DNA of 64,000 nt from Lutibacter sp. (lineage in GTDB: Bacteria; Bacteroidota; Bacteroidia; Flavobacteriales; Flavobacteriaceae), in NCBI RefSeq assembly GCF_016342705.1, contig NZ_JAEINV010000007.1:62001-126000 (forward strand). Direction: 5' to 3'. Made by a program: the position numbers and the translations under genes. Position 1 is the first letter of the stretch, and each line of letters begins with the position of its first letter. The notes beneath the pieces were generated by a model. That model was not told the DNA's origin, did no database searches, and was given only the letters and a program-made list of their open reading frames with translations. Positions 55,901 to 64,000 of this stretch are shown here, in pieces.

Positions 55901-56606
55901 GTATGAAGCGAGCAGATTTCCAGGAAAATTAATGAAAGATTTGGCTGGTAAAACAGTTATTTTAAGAACTTATGAAGCTACAAAACAATCCAATTTATTT
56001 GATGAAGTTTTTGTGGTTACAGATAGTGATATTATTTTTAATGAAATTATTTCAAACGGTGGAAAAGCAATAAAGAGCAAAAAAGAACACGAATCGGGTA
56101 GCGATAGAATTGCAGAAGCTATTGAAAACATTGATGTTGATATAATTGTAAATGTGCAAGGTGATGAGCCTTTTACTAAAACAGCACCACTTTCAAAATT
56201 GTTGCAAGTTTTTAAAAACGATGTTGAAAAAGAAATTGATATTGCTTCATTAAAATTTAAAATGGACGATTTGGAAGAAATCAACAATCCAAACAATGTA
56301 AAGGTGGTAACTAATGAAAATGATTTTGCCATGTATTTTTCACGTTCGCCAATTCCATATCCTAGAGATGCATCAAAAGCAGTTTATTTTAAACATATTG
56401 GTATTTATGCCTTTAGAAAAGAAGCGCTTTTAAGATTTACAAAATTACCAATCAATCTATTAGAAGCTGCTGAAAAATTAGAAAACCTTCGTTTTTTAAC
56501 TCATGGTTTTAAAGTAAAAATGGTAGAAACCAATCAAATAGCAATTGGTATTGATACTCCTGAGGATTTAGAAAAAGCCAATGCTATTTTTAAAAATGAA
56601 AAATAA
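55872..56606 (+). CDS. kdsB: 3-deoxy-manno-octulosonate cytidylyltransferase
   Basis: A 244-residue CMP-Kdo synthetase that activates Kdo with CTP for lipid A assembly. It has the nucleotide-binding N-terminus [35 protein letters not shown] with metal-binding Asp, and [12 protein letters not shown]. The conserved N-terminus requires the first Met at 55872, so the 29-base overlap with the BrkB gene is real. The stop overlaps the next start (TAATG). Confidence 0.95.
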   Translation: MKIIAMIPARYEASRFPGKLMKDLAGKTVILRTYEATKQSNLFDEVFVVTDSDIIFNEIISNGGKAIKSKKEHESGSDRIAEAIENIDVDIIVNVQGDEPFTKTAPLSKLLQVFKNDVEKEIDIASLKFKMDDLEEINNPNNVKVVTNENDFAMYFSRSPIPYPRDASKAVYFKHIGIYAFRKEALLRFTKLPINLLEAAEKLENLRFLTHGFKVKMVETNQIAIGIDTPEDLEKANAIFKNEK

Positions 56607-57178
56607 TGAGTCTATCTCCAGAAACCATCTTTAGTATTTTAATAGGAATGGGCCTTGCAGCATCTGTAGGATTCAGAATTTTTGTACCATTATTTGCGTT
56701 AAGTTTAGCTTCTTATTACAATATAATTCCTTTAAATGAAAGTTGGCAATGGGTTGGTAGTTCAAATGCTTTGTTGTTATTAGGAATTGCAACCATTGTA
56801 GAAATTTTGGCATATTTTATTCCTTGGTTCGATAATCTACTTGATACTATTGCAATTCCCTTAGCTGCAGTTGCAGGAACAGCTGTAATGGTAGCAACGG
56901 TAAGTGATTTGAGTCCAGTAATAACTTGGGCATTGGCAATTATTGCGGGAGGCGGAACTGCTACAGCTATAAAAGGATCAACTAGTACATCTCGTTTAGC
57001 ATCAACAGCAACAACTGGCGGAATTGCAAATCCGGTAATCTCAACAATTGAAACAGGCTCTTCTATTGCAATGTCAGTATTTTCAATTTTTTTACCAATT
57101 GTAGCCATCATATTTGTAGTCATTATTTTTTGGCTCATTTTCAAAGTATTTAAACTATTTAAACCTTCAAAAAAATAA
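56606..57178 (+). CDS. DUF4126 membrane protein
   Basis: A 190-residue integral membrane protein with five hydrophobic segments. It has LIGMGLAASVGFRIFVPLF at the N-terminus, WFDNLLDTIAIPLAAVAGT, and a polar stretch GSTSTSRLASTATTGG between helices that is the most conserved part of DUF4126. The function is unknown. It is coupled to kdsB by a one-base overlap and followed two bases later by another membrane protein gene. Confidence 0.88.
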   Translation: MSLSPETIFSILIGMGLAASVGFRIFVPLFALSLASYYNIIPLNESWQWVGSSNALLLLGIATIVEILAYFIPWFDNLLDTIAIPLAAVAGTAVMVATVSDLSPVITWALAIIAGGGTATAIKGSTSTSRLASTATTGGIANPVISTIETGSSIAMSVFSIFLPIVAIIFVVIIFWLIFKVFKLFKPSKK

Positions 57179-57180
57179 CA

Positions 57181-57657
57181 ATGAGTTATATCAACAGAGA
57201 ACCAAAAGATTTTATTAAATCGTTGCAAATTATTCATTTTGCATTATTAGCAGGAGTGTTAGTTTTTGCAGCATACGTTGCTTTTGCTGCAAAAGACAGA
57301 CTCTTTTTTTCGTATCAAGAAGAGAAAGCATTTTTATATTTAGCTATAATTATTGCTTTTGCAGGTAATTTAACAAGTAAATTTTTATATGCTAAATTAT
57401 TAAAGCAAATTTCTAAAGATGCCGATTTATCGCAAAAAGCAATTAAATTTAGTACAGCACATATTTTTAGAATGGCAATGTTAGAATTTCCAGCTTTTAT
57501 GTGTGTATTTTTTGTGTGGCAATCTAACAATAGTTTTTATTTTATATTGGTTGGTATCTTGGTTTTAATGATGTTAGCTATATATCCAACTAAAAATAAG
57601 TTTGAAAATGATGTGCCTTTAACAAGTAAAGAAAAATCAATGCTTGAAAAGCTTTAA
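57181..57657 (+). CDS. Four-helix membrane protein, unknown function
   Basis: A 158-residue protein with hydrophobic segments at about 17-36, 49-66, 96-112 and 117-135 and charged loops (LKQISKDADLSQKAIKFS). No known motif. It is two bases after the DUF4126 gene and 43 bases before hisS, and probably the last gene of the nadC series. Similar genes are, as far as I recall, common next to hisS in Flavobacteriia. Confidence 0.78.
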   Translation: MSYINREPKDFIKSLQIIHFALLAGVLVFAAYVAFAAKDRLFFSYQEEKAFLYLAIIIAFAGNLTSKFLYAKLLKQISKDADLSQKAIKFSTAHIFRMAMLEFPAFMCVFFVWQSNNSFYFILVGILVLMMLAIYPTKNKFENDVPLTSKEKSMLEKL

Positions 57658-57700
57658 TTAGTTTTTTAATTTTTAGATATTTGCAACCTAATTTTTTTAA

Positions 57701-59362
57701 ATGGCACAAAAACCAAGTATTCCAAAAGGAACAAGAGATTTTTCACCTACAGAAGTAGCAAAACGTACTTATATTTTTTCAACTATTAGAAATGTATTTG
57801 AAACTTTTGGATTTCAACCTATTGAAACTCCAAGTTTTGAGAATTCAGATACGTTAATGGGGAAATATGGAGATGAAGGTGATCGGTTGATTTTTAAGAT
57901 ATTAAATTCTGGAGATTATTTTAAAGATATTCAGAAACAAGTAATTGAGAATTTGGATTTTGCCAATATTTTTTATCAAATTTTTGATGCAATTCAATAT
58001 ATTGAAGATAAAAGTTCTGAATTTAATTACGAAGAATATATTAATGAATATATTGAAACGTATAATGAACTTACAACTGATGAGAAGAAAATGCTACTTA
58101 ATTATTTTACACTTAATAAGAAGGAATTTATTGCTTTTTATGAAAATGAAGAAGTGTTAGATAATGAAGAGGAATTAGAAGATAAATCATACTTCAAAGA
58201 AAATTTTATAGAAGAATTAGTTAAACCGAATATTGATAAATTATTAAATTCGAATAAATTAACTGCGTCTATTTCAGAAAAAGCGTTGCGTTATGATTTA
58301 ACAGTGCCTTTTGCACGTTATGTGGTGCAACACCAAAACGAAATTGAATTTCCTTTTAAACGGTATCAAATGCAACCAGTTTGGCGAGCAGATAGACCAC
58401 AAAAAGGACGCTTTAGAGAATTTTATCAGTGTGATGCCGATGTAGTGGGAAGTAAAGGTTTATGGCAAGAAGTTGAATTTGTTCAATTATATGATGCTGT
58501 TTTTAGTAAGTTAAGGTTGTTTGGTACGACTATCAAATTAAATAATAGAAAAATATTAGCTGGTATTGCTGAAATTATTGGTGAAGCTGATAAATTAATT
58601 GATTTTACAGTTGCTTTAGATAAGTTAGATAAGATTGGTGCTGAGGGAGTTACAAAGGAAATGTTAGAAAAAGGTATTTCTGAAACAGCGATTGAAAAAG
58701 TACAACCATTATTTAGTTTTAATGGAACTAATCAAGAAAAATTAAACCAGTTACAAGTGTTGTTGGCAGATTCTGTAGAAGGAACAAATGGTGTAAACGA
58801 TTTACGTTTTGTAATTGATAACATTGAAATATTAGGATTGCAAAGTGCAAATTTAGAGATTGATGTAACTTTGGCAAGAGGTTTAAACTATTATACTGGA
58901 GCAATTTACGAAGTTTCTGCGCCAAATGGGGTTCAAATGGGCTCAATAGGTGGAGGTGGAAGATATGATGATTTAACGGGTATTTTTGGATTAAAAGATA
59001 TGAGTGGCGTTGGAATTTCTTTTGGTTTAGACAGAATTTATTTGGTGTTAGAAGAATTAAATTTATTTGATGCTGTAGAGCTTCCAAAACCAAAAGTATT
59101 GTTTGTAAATTTTGGAGATAAAGAAGCCGCTTTTTGTATGAAAGCATTGGTAAAATTAAGAGAACACAATATTAAATCTGAATTATACCCAGATAGTTCA
59201 AAAATGAAGAAACAAATGAATTATGCAAACAGAAGAGAAATTCCGTTTGTGGTAATGGTGGGTTCTTCTGAAATTGAGAAGAATATATATACCGTAAAAA
59301 TTATGCAAACGGGTGAACAGCAAGAATGTAGTTTAGAAGAATTACTTAAAATCACCCAATAA
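57701..59362 (+). CDS. hisS: Histidyl-tRNA synthetase with a large N-terminal-domain insertion
   Basis: A 553-residue class II synthetase charging tRNA-His. The catalytic motifs are intact: the N-terminus [10 protein letters not shown], motif 2 [19 protein letters not shown] (about 225-243), the histidine-binding [11 protein letters not shown] (about 392-402) and motif 3 [12 protein letters not shown] (about 436-447), followed by an anticodon-binding domain. Between ILNSGDY (ending residue 73) and [14 protein letters not shown] (from 188) lie about 114 residues, where relatives I recall have about 20. The extra stretch is in frame, acidic and rich in Tyr, Phe, Asn and Glu, and probably helical. 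The whole is about 90 residues longer than usual. A tRNA-His gene with an odd acceptor stem is 10 kb away. Confidence 0.94.
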   Translation: MAQKPSIPKGTRDFSPTEVAKRTYIFSTIRNVFETFGFQPIETPSFENSDTLMGKYGDEGDRLIFKILNSGDYFKDIQKQVIENLDFANIFYQIFDAIQYIEDKSSEFNYEEYINEYIETYNELTTDEKKMLLNYFTLNKKEFIAFYENEEVLDNEEELEDKSYFKENFIEELVKPNIDKLLNSNKLTASISEKALRYDLTVPFARYVVQHQNEIEFPFKRYQMQPVWRADRPQKGRFREFYQCDADVVGSKGLWQEVEFVQLYDAVFSKLRLFGTTIKLNNRKILAGIAEIIGEADKLIDFTVALDKLDKIGAEGVTKEMLEKGISETAIEKVQPLFSFNGTNQEKLNQLQVLLADSVEGTNGVNDLRFVIDNIEILGLQSANLEIDVTLARGLNYYTGAIYEVSAPNGVQMGSIGGGGRYDDLTGIFGLKDMSGVGISFGLDRIYLVLEELNLFDAVELPKPKVLFVNFGDKEAAFCMKALVKLREHNIKSELYPDSSKMKKQMNYANRREIPFVVMVGSSEIEKNIYTVKIMQTGEQQECSLEELLKITQ

Positions 59363-59378
59363 CTTTAAAACAAAGTTG

Positions 59379-59386
59379 TAAATTTG
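59379..59386 (+). promoter_or_regulatory. -7 promoter element of folE
   Basis: TAAATTTG, 18 bases before the ATG at 59405. Confidence 0.55.
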
Positions 59387-59404
59387 CACACTAATAACTA
59401 AAAA

Positions 59405-60100
59405 ATGTTTGAAAGTAAAAACATAATGACAAATAAAATTGATGAAATAGGAGATGATCACGTTGGATCTTCTGCAAAAACACCTTTAAGAGTAGATGCT
59501 TTTGATATTTCTGACGAAGAAAAAAGAAATCGCATAGAAGCAAGTGTACGTGATATTTTAGATACGTTAGGAATGGATTTAGAAGACGATAGCATAAAAG
59601 GAACGCCAAGAAGAGTTGCTAAAGCTTTTGTAAATGAACTGTTCTCAGGGTTAAACCCAGCTAATAAGCCAAAATTATCAACATTTGATAATAATTATAA
59701 ATATGGTGAAATGTTGGTAGAAAAAAACATTACGGTGTATTCTACTTGCGAGCATCATTTATTGCCAATTGTTGGAAGGGCTCACGTAGCTTACATTTCT
59801 AACGGAAATGTTATTGGTTTATCTAAAATGAATAGAATTGTAGATTATTTTGCAAAACGTCCACAAGTGCAAGAACGTTTAACTATGCAAGTTGTGCAAG
59901 CGTTGCAAGCTGCTTTAGGAACCGATGATGTTGCTTGTGTAATTGATGCAAAACATTTATGTGTGAATTCACGTGGTGTTCGTGATATTGAGAGCAGCAC
60001 CGTAACTTCTGAGTTTGGCGGAAAATTTAAAGATAAAGAGGTTCGTAGAGAATTTTTAGATTATATAAAAATGGATACTAATTTTAATGAAATTAAGTAA
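59405..60100 (+). CDS. folE: GTP cyclohydrolase I
   Basis: A 231-residue enzyme converting GTP to dihydroneopterin triphosphate for folate. The zinc-binding and catalytic motif STCEHHLLPIVG (Cys and two His) and the second zinc Cys in AKHLCVNSRGV are present, with GLSKMNRIVDYFAKRPQVQE typical of the type IA enzyme. Either ATG (59405 or 59426) is possible; the first is nearer the -7 element and I use it. A shared terminator follows. Confidence 0.95.
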   Translation: MFESKNIMTNKIDEIGDDHVGSSAKTPLRVDAFDISDEEKRNRIEASVRDILDTLGMDLEDDSIKGTPRRVAKAFVNELFSGLNPANKPKLSTFDNNYKYGEMLVEKNITVYSTCEHHLLPIVGRAHVAYISNGNVIGLSKMNRIVDYFAKRPQVQERLTMQVVQALQAALGTDDVACVIDAKHLCVNSRGVRDIESSTVTSEFGGKFKDKEVRREFLDYIKMDTNFNEIK

Positions 60101-60121
60101 AAATTAAATTTCAATAGATAT

Positions 60122-60147
60122 AAAGCAGCTTTTAAGCTGCTTTTTTT
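60122..60147. terminator. Bidirectional terminator after folE
   Basis: A perfect ten-base stem AAAGCAGCTT/AAGCTGCTTT with a two-base minimal loop and T run, between convergent folE and the DUF2752 gene. Confidence 0.85.
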
Positions 60148-60168
60148 ATGTCTAAAAGTTCAGGCTTT

Positions 60169-60588
60169 TTAATGAGGAATTAATAAATTAAAAGGATACC
60201 TAGGAATATTTCGTACTATCCAAAATAGGAGTACTATAATTAATACTATAATAGGTGTTTTTGGATGATAAATGTAATTGTAAATATTTTTCTTGAAAAG
60301 TGAATTAATTACTGTTATAAATAAATGATAAGCGATTAAAAGAATTCCTAAAATATATAATACATTCTGTTTTGCAACTTCAATAAAATTAAAATTTAAT
60401 AAATGATGTGTAGCTCGCTGACTACCACAACCCGGACAATACAAACCCGTAGTTATATATAATGGACATTTAGGTAAATAGTTTACCGTACTCGGATTTA
60501 TAGTATAATAAACAAAAACAAATACCATGGTTAAAATTGCCATCGCATAATATTTGACCTTAATATTTTTGAAGGATTTAAAATTCAC
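60169..60588 (-). CDS. DUF2752 membrane protein
   Basis: A 139-residue protein with three hydrophobic segments (about 13-30, 69-95 and 112-130) and the family motif YCPGCGSQRATHHLL at about 50-64, with a CPxC pair and following Arg/His. The function is unknown. It begins one base after a CD225/dispanin gene, a pairing I recall in other Bacteroidota, so the two products probably act together in the membrane. Confidence 0.9.
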   Translation of the reverse strand: MNFKSFKNIKVKYYAMAILTMVFVFVYYTINPSTVNYLPKCPLYITTGLYCPGCGSQRATHHLLNFNFIEVAKQNVLYILGILLIAYHLFITVINSLFKKNIYNYIYHPKTPIIVLIIVLLFWIVRNIPRYPFNLLIPH

Positions 60589-60589
60589 C

Positions 60590-60853
60590 CTATTGTAGTT
60601 TAGTAATACCTCCTAAAACAAAAATAAAAAGAAGAACAGATAAAATAGCTAAAACGAACCCCGAAATTATGGCAGCAATCATCCAATTTTTAGCGCTTTT
60701 AGAAGCTTTTTTAGCGCCATCGTAATTTCCTTCTGCAAATCTCGAATTTACTTGAGCAGCATAAACAATACTGACAATACCGAATGGTTGACAGCAAAAA
60801 ATGGTGACTAAAATTGCTTCAATTAAATAGTTTTTAGGTCGATTTTGTTCCAT
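60590..60853 (-). CDS. CD225/dispanin family membrane protein
   Basis: An 87-residue protein with two helices (about 9-33 and 53-80). The conserved CD225 loop has CCQPFGIVSIVYAAQVNSRF and the segment GNYDGAKKASKSAKNWMI. Its eukaryotic relatives include IFITM proteins, but bacterial members have no established role. It is the first gene of the two-gene unit with DUF2752. Confidence 0.9.
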   Translation of the reverse strand: MEQNRPKNYLIEAILVTIFCCQPFGIVSIVYAAQVNSRFAEGNYDGAKKASKSAKNWMIAAIISGFVLAILSVLLFIFVLGGITKLQ

Positions 60854-60904
60854 ATAAAAATCATTTTATTTTTATTGAAAAATAAAAAACTAAGATACAA
60901 TTAT

Positions 60905-61537
60905 TTAGAACGAATTATTTATAGTTTTAAAAATAAAGTGTATTTCACCAGCAATTTGTTGATTGGTTTCTAAGTATTTTTCTGATTGATATAGCGTGTT
61001 ATCAAATGCTTTTGGATCAATAAAAGGGAGGTGAAAGCGCTCAATAGCATTAGAAATAATAGGACAGTTTTCATCGGCATTTGAGCATGTTGTAATAGCT
61101 ATAAAGGGCTTTTTATTATGGTTGTCATCATATAATTTAGAAAAACCTATAATTGGATTTATACCATTTTTATAATTAATAGCATATACCGGATTTTGGT
61201 GTGAAAACTCACTAATTTGAAACGTAAACCCAACTTCTTGTAAAGTTTTAACAGTATTTCTGTAAAATGCCGTGATAGCCGTTCCTCCAGAAAAACTCTT
61301 AACTTCAGAAAATTTAAAATAATTAGCAGCATAACTGCTCCAAACTTGCGCTAACTGACTTCTTCTGCTATTATGTGTACAAATATAATTTAGGTTTACT
61401 TTTTTATTTAACTCCATTTCTTTTGCAATAAAAATGGCAATTGATTTTAATAGCTGTTTTCTATTTTCATCAATTTTTAAATTTATAAGTGCATTTTTAA
61501 AAAATTGTTCTGTATTAATAGATTCAGTTCGCAACAT
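60905..61537 (-). CDS. LMW protein-tyrosine-phosphatase/arsenate reductase-like protein
   Basis: A 210-residue protein with a low-molecular-weight PTP fold. The phosphate-binding loop is CTHNSRRSQ (C-x5-R-S, Cys at about 49), preceded by an N-terminal helical extension of about 45 residues. A conserved C-terminal segment is ITTCSNADENCPII, with cysteines that could serve as the resolving pair as in thioredoxin-coupled ArsC. Arsenate reductase or phosphatase activity are both possible. It is monocistronic and far from the other arsC at 15188. Confidence 0.85.
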   Translation of the reverse strand: MLRTESINTEQFFKNALINLKIDENRKQLLKSIAIFIAKEMELNKKVNLNYICTHNSRRSQLAQVWSSYAANYFKFSEVKSFSGGTAITAFYRNTVKTLQEVGFTFQISEFSHQNPVYAINYKNGINPIIGFSKLYDDNHNKKPFIAITTCSNADENCPIISNAIERFHLPFIDPKAFDNTLYQSEKYLETNQQIAGEIHFIFKTINNSF

Positions 61538-61638
61538 CTTTATATTTTTGTGTAAAAATAAGTTTAATAGGAATAACTTTTATTTCTTCAAAATTACTAA
61601 AAAGTTAAGAAATTTGTTATTCATTTAAAAATTAAAAA

Positions 61639-62205
61639 ATGGAAAGACAATTTAAAATTGGAGATACAGTTGCTGTATTAGATGATGTAATTAAAGGGAA
61701 GGTATTGGCTATTTCCAACGGAAAAATTAGTATTGAAAGTGCAGATGGTTTTGCTTTTGAATTTTACCCAAATGAATTAGTAATTATTAAGGAGAATCAA
61801 GCAGATTTATCTAAATATTCTGATATTTTTAATGAAGGCTTAACCGAAAAATTAAATCATCAAGAAAAAAAGAAAAGCGCTCCCAAATTTAAAAGTAATA
61901 CTAAACCCGAAGATTTACCTCCAATGGAAGTAGATTTACATATTCATCAACTCACCAAATCAACTGCCGGAATGGATAATTATGATATGCTAAATCTTCA
62001 AATTGATACTGCAAAACATAAAATTGAGTTTGCTATTAAAAACAGATTACCTAAAATTGTTTTTATTCACGGTGTTGGTGAAGGTGTTCTAAAAAGTGAA
62101 TTGGAATTTTTATTTAAAAATTATAATCTTACTTCATACGCTGCTTCCTATAAAAAATATGGACTTGGAGCAACGGAAGTGTATATTTATCAGAATCCTA
62201 AATAG
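61639..62205 (+). CDS. Smr-domain protein
   Basis: A 188-residue protein with an N-terminal SH3-like beta-barrel (about 1-60, FKIGDTVAVLDDVIKGKVLAI) and a C-terminal Smr domain carrying DLHIHQL (about 98-104) and IHGVGEGVLKSEL (about 143-155). The basic linker between them is KKKSAPKFKSNTKPED. The family is related to the MutS2 C-terminus and binds or cuts nucleic acids; relatives act in mRNA and ribosome rescue. It has no operon partner. Confidence 0.88.
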   Translation: MERQFKIGDTVAVLDDVIKGKVLAISNGKISIESADGFAFEFYPNELVIIKENQADLSKYSDIFNEGLTEKLNHQEKKKSAPKFKSNTKPEDLPPMEVDLHIHQLTKSTAGMDNYDMLNLQIDTAKHKIEFAIKNRLPKIVFIHGVGEGVLKSELEFLFKNYNLTSYAASYKKYGLGATEVYIYQNPK

Positions 62206-62706
62206 TTATACTTTAATGGTGATAGAACCGTAAGGGAAAGTTTCAAAATACACTCTATCTGTACCATCAAAAAACAATAATTCACTTATAGAAATTTCAT
62301 GTTTGTAACCAGTAATTGTGGTGCCTGTTAAAACTTGCGTAGTTTTAATTATAACTTTTCCACTGGTAGCAATTAACTCTTTTGTTACTTTGGGCTGTGT
62401 AGGAGGAATGTTTTGACAAAAATAATCGGTGCCAAATTCACTATCTAATATTCTATAAGTAGCTTTAATAGAGGTTGTTGCTACTGAAGCACCAAGTGCT
62501 ATAGTTTTTTCACCAACAGTAGTTCCTAAATGCGTTTTTACTAAAGATAGTGCTAACAATTCCGTTTTACCACTATTTGTTACATATAAAACATATTCTC
62601 CGCAACTTGTAACGGTATCAGTAAACTCAAAAGAAGGAACATCAAAATCACCATCACTACAAGAATTTAGTGAGAAAATTAATAAAAGTGTTAGTATTTT
62701 TTTCAT
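62206..62706 (-). CDS. Lipoprotein, unknown function
   Basis: A 166-residue protein with a lipoprotein signal ending LNSCSDGD (Cys at about 16). A beta-rich domain follows with two more cysteines (TVTSCGEY, TDYFCQNIPP) and repeated short strands (GKTELLALSLVKT, VATTSIKATYRIL). It is convergent with the Smr gene, whose stop is directly adjacent. A -7 box lies 17 bases upstream. The family is not recognised. Confidence 0.78.
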   Translation of the reverse strand: MKKILTLLLIFSLNSCSDGDFDVPSFEFTDTVTSCGEYVLYVTNSGKTELLALSLVKTHLGTTVGEKTIALGASVATTSIKATYRILDSEFGTDYFCQNIPPTQPKVTKELIATSGKVIIKTTQVLTGTTITGYKHEISISELLFFDGTDRVYFETFPYGSITIKV

Positions 62707-62723
62707 GTTAAATATTTATGAAG

Positions 62724-62731
62724 CAAAAATA
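62724..62731 (-). promoter_or_regulatory. -7 promoter element of the lipoprotein gene
   Basis: It reads TATTTTTG on the minus strand, 17 bases before the ATG at 62706. Confidence 0.45.
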
Positions 62732-62776
62732 AATGTTTTCAACTATTAAGCACTAAATGAAACCATTTATTTTAGT

Positions 62777-62784
62777 TATTTTTG
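62777..62784 (+). promoter_or_regulatory. -7 promoter element of the cysteine desulfurase gene
   Basis: TATTTTTG, then TAAG, then the GTG start at 62789. The four-base spacing implies transcription from about the start codon (leaderless). Confidence 0.5.
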
Positions 62785-62788
62785 TAAG

Positions 62789-63925
62789 GTGAAACAAGTA
62801 TATTTAGATAACGCAGCAACTACACCAATGTTGCCCGAAGTAATTACGGTGGTAACCGAAGCAATGCATACTGTTTATGGAAATCCATCATCTATTCATC
62901 AGATAGGAAGAACCTCAAAATCTTTAGTTGAAACAGCACGGAAAAACATTGCAAAACATTTTAATGTAACAGCTTCTGAAATAGTTTTTACTGCTGGAGG
63001 AAGTGAAGCCGATAACTTAATTTTAAGAAATGCAGTTATTAATTTAGGCGTTAAAACAATTATCACGTCAAAAGTTGAACACCATGCGGTGTTGCATACT
63101 ATTGAAAATTTAGCAAAAGAATTTCCAATAAAAGTTTTTTGGGTACAAGTAGATGAAACAGGATCTATTGATTTTGAACACTTAGAAACTTTATTAAAAC
63201 AAACCAATGAAAAAAAATTGGTGAGTTTAATGTATGTAAATAACGAAATTGGAAATATTTTAAATGTTAAAAAAGTTACTGATTTATGCAGTGAATATAA
63301 AGCATTATTTCATTCGGATGCAGTACAAGCAGTTGGGCATTTTAAATTTGATATTCAAAAAACACCGATAGATTTTTTTGTAGCGAGTGCACACAAGTTC
63401 CACGGACCTAAAGGAGTTGGATTTGCATATATAAAAAAAGGCGTTGGCATTTATCCAATTTTGCACGGAGGAGAGCAAGAAAGAGGCGCAAGAGCTGGTA
63501 CAGAAAATGTGCATAGTATTTTAGGAATGGAAAAAGCATTGCAAATTGCCTACTCAAATTTAGAAAAGGAATCAGTAGAAATACAAACGTTAAAAAGTTA
63601 TTTTATACAACAACTAAAAAATAATTTTGAAGGAATTAAATTTAATGGAACTTCTCAAAGTGAGCAAGATAGTAGTTACATTATTTTAAATGTTCAGTTT
63701 CCAAAAGAATATGCCATGTTACTTTTTAATTTAGATTTAAAAGGGATTGCAGTTTCAGGAGGTAGTGCTTGCCAAAGTGGAAGTAACAAGGGCTCACACG
63801 TATTAAATACAATTTTATCAGAAAAAGACGCAAAAAATACTTCAGTTCGGTTTTCGTTTAGCAAATTAAATACAATTGAAGAATTAGATTTTGTTATTAA
63901 TAATTTAAAAACACTTATACAATAA
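62789..63925 (+). CDS. Cysteine desulfurase (NifS/IscS type)
   Basis: A 378-residue PLP enzyme that takes sulfur from cysteine for Fe-S cluster or thiolation use. It has the N-terminal VYLDNAATTPMLPEV, the PLP Lys203 in SAHKFHGPKG, and the sulfur-carrying Cys328 in SGGSACQSGSN. It begins with GTG because the conserved N-terminus leaves no ATG before it. The start lies four bases after the -7 element. Its stop overlaps the mannose-6-phosphate isomerase start (TAATG). No iscU or sufBCD is nearby, so it may serve tRNA thiolation or be a second copy. Confidence 0.93.
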   Translation: MKQVYLDNAATTPMLPEVITVVTEAMHTVYGNPSSIHQIGRTSKSLVETARKNIAKHFNVTASEIVFTAGGSEADNLILRNAVINLGVKTIITSKVEHHAVLHTIENLAKEFPIKVFWVQVDETGSIDFEHLETLLKQTNEKKLVSLMYVNNEIGNILNVKKVTDLCSEYKALFHSDAVQAVGHFKFDIQKTPIDFFVASAHKFHGPKGVGFAYIKKGVGIYPILHGGEQERGARAGTENVHSILGMEKALQIAYSNLEKESVEIQTLKSYFIQQLKNNFEGIKFNGTSQSEQDSSYIILNVQFPKEYAMLLFNLDLKGIAVSGGSACQSGSNKGSHVLNTILSEKDAKNTSVRFSFSKLNTIEELDFVINNLKTLIQ

Positions 63926-64000
63926 TGTTAAATTATCCATTAAAATTTGTCCCAATTTTAAAAGATAAAATTTGGGGAGGAAGTAAACTTGTAAAAAACT
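63925..64000 (+). CDS. manA: Mannose-6-phosphate isomerase, 5' end only
   Basis: The first 25 codons of a type I phosphomannose isomerase are present: MLNYPLKFVPILKDKIWGG, then SKLVKN. The KIWGG segment after a YPLKF start is typical of Bacteroidota ManA. The gene runs off the right edge. It overlaps the desulfurase stop by one base. Confidence 0.78.
   Translation, partial: MLNYPLKFVPILKDKIWGGSKLVKN

Noticed and set aside
57914-58262. hisS insertion as a pair of compensating sequencing errors
   Set aside because: The stretch is long, in frame, has normal codon use for this genome and no stop. Short errors cannot add about 90 residues.
1-64000. CRISPR array, insertion sequence, prophage or integrative element
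   Set aside because: No regularly spaced direct repeats, transposase, integrase or terminal inverted repeats with target duplications were found by eye. The single tRNA gene shows no adjacent attachment-site copy.

Overview
The window is a stretch of low-GC chromosome from a member of the Bacteroidota, most likely family Flavobacteriaceae; the genus cannot be fixed from sequence alone. Four things point there. Many genes have the Bacteroidota-type -7 promoter element TAnnTTTG (TATATTTG is the commonest form). Clear Shine-Dalgarno sequences are largely absent. Several families are typical of the group: BshB1, large outer membrane beta-barrel receptors, and the HsdR_N-domain gene divergent from holA. 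Protein sequences are rich in Lys, Ile and Asn. Almost everything reads as ordinary chromosomal core. I see no insertion sequence, prophage, CRISPR array, toxin-antitoxin pair or defence island.

Layout. 1-608 is the 5' part of a methyltransferase gene running off the left edge. 695-3933 is an export pair: a Wza-like lipoprotein and a Wzc-like tyrosine kinase. 3937-11919 is central metabolism: hutI, pta-ackA, and fumarases of both unrelated classes in divergent orientation. 12274-12447 is a 57-residue membrane protein gene with its own promoter and terminator. 12499-17956 holds two paralogous outer membrane receptors flanking arsC. 18110-24938 holds a HAD phosphatase, prfB, ltaE, an M28 peptidase, msrA and small membrane or envelope proteins. 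25047-31199 holds a dicarboxylate/amino-acid symporter, a DCC protein and a MacAB-like ABC operon with two permeases. 31382-39743 holds an Hbd/PhzF/Gfo-Idh-MocA operon, pcm, a KdsC-like operon and ppdK. 39932-45541 is a complete tripartite RND efflux operon.

45740-49934 holds an LRR protein, bshB1, tRNA-His, a TPR protein, an HsdR_N-domain protein and holA. 50072-54008 is a compact minus-strand operon (rlmH, rdgB, FecCD permease, FecE ATPase, M28 lipoprotein). 54084-60100 is a plus-strand series (nadC, BrkB, kdsB, two membrane proteins, hisS, folE). 60169-64000 holds a DUF2752/CD225 pair, an LMW-PTP/ArsC-like protein, an Smr protein, a lipoprotein, a cysteine desulfurase and the start of manA.

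How the genes fit together. Pta and AckA make the acetyl-CoA/acetate node and PpdK the pyruvate/PEP node; the fumarases belong to the TCA cycle. KdsB and the KdsC-like phosphatase serve Kdo and lipopolysaccharide synthesis. BshB1 (bacillithiol), MsrA, ArsC and the LMW-PTP-like protein suggest thiol redox and arsenate handling. Three transport systems (MacAB-like, RND, FecCDE) account for much of the envelope traffic.

No clearly new multi-gene system stands out. The observations I would follow first are: HisRS with a roughly 90-residue in-frame insertion, in the same window as a tRNA-His whose acceptor stem has two adjacent U-U mismatches; two genes with the -7 box only four bases before the start codon (rlmH, cysteine desulfurase), implying leaderless mRNAs; the 57-residue membrane protein; an M28 peptidase with Asp in place of the usual first zinc-ligand His; and the arsC gene between paralogous receptors, followed by a 23-bp perfect hairpin.
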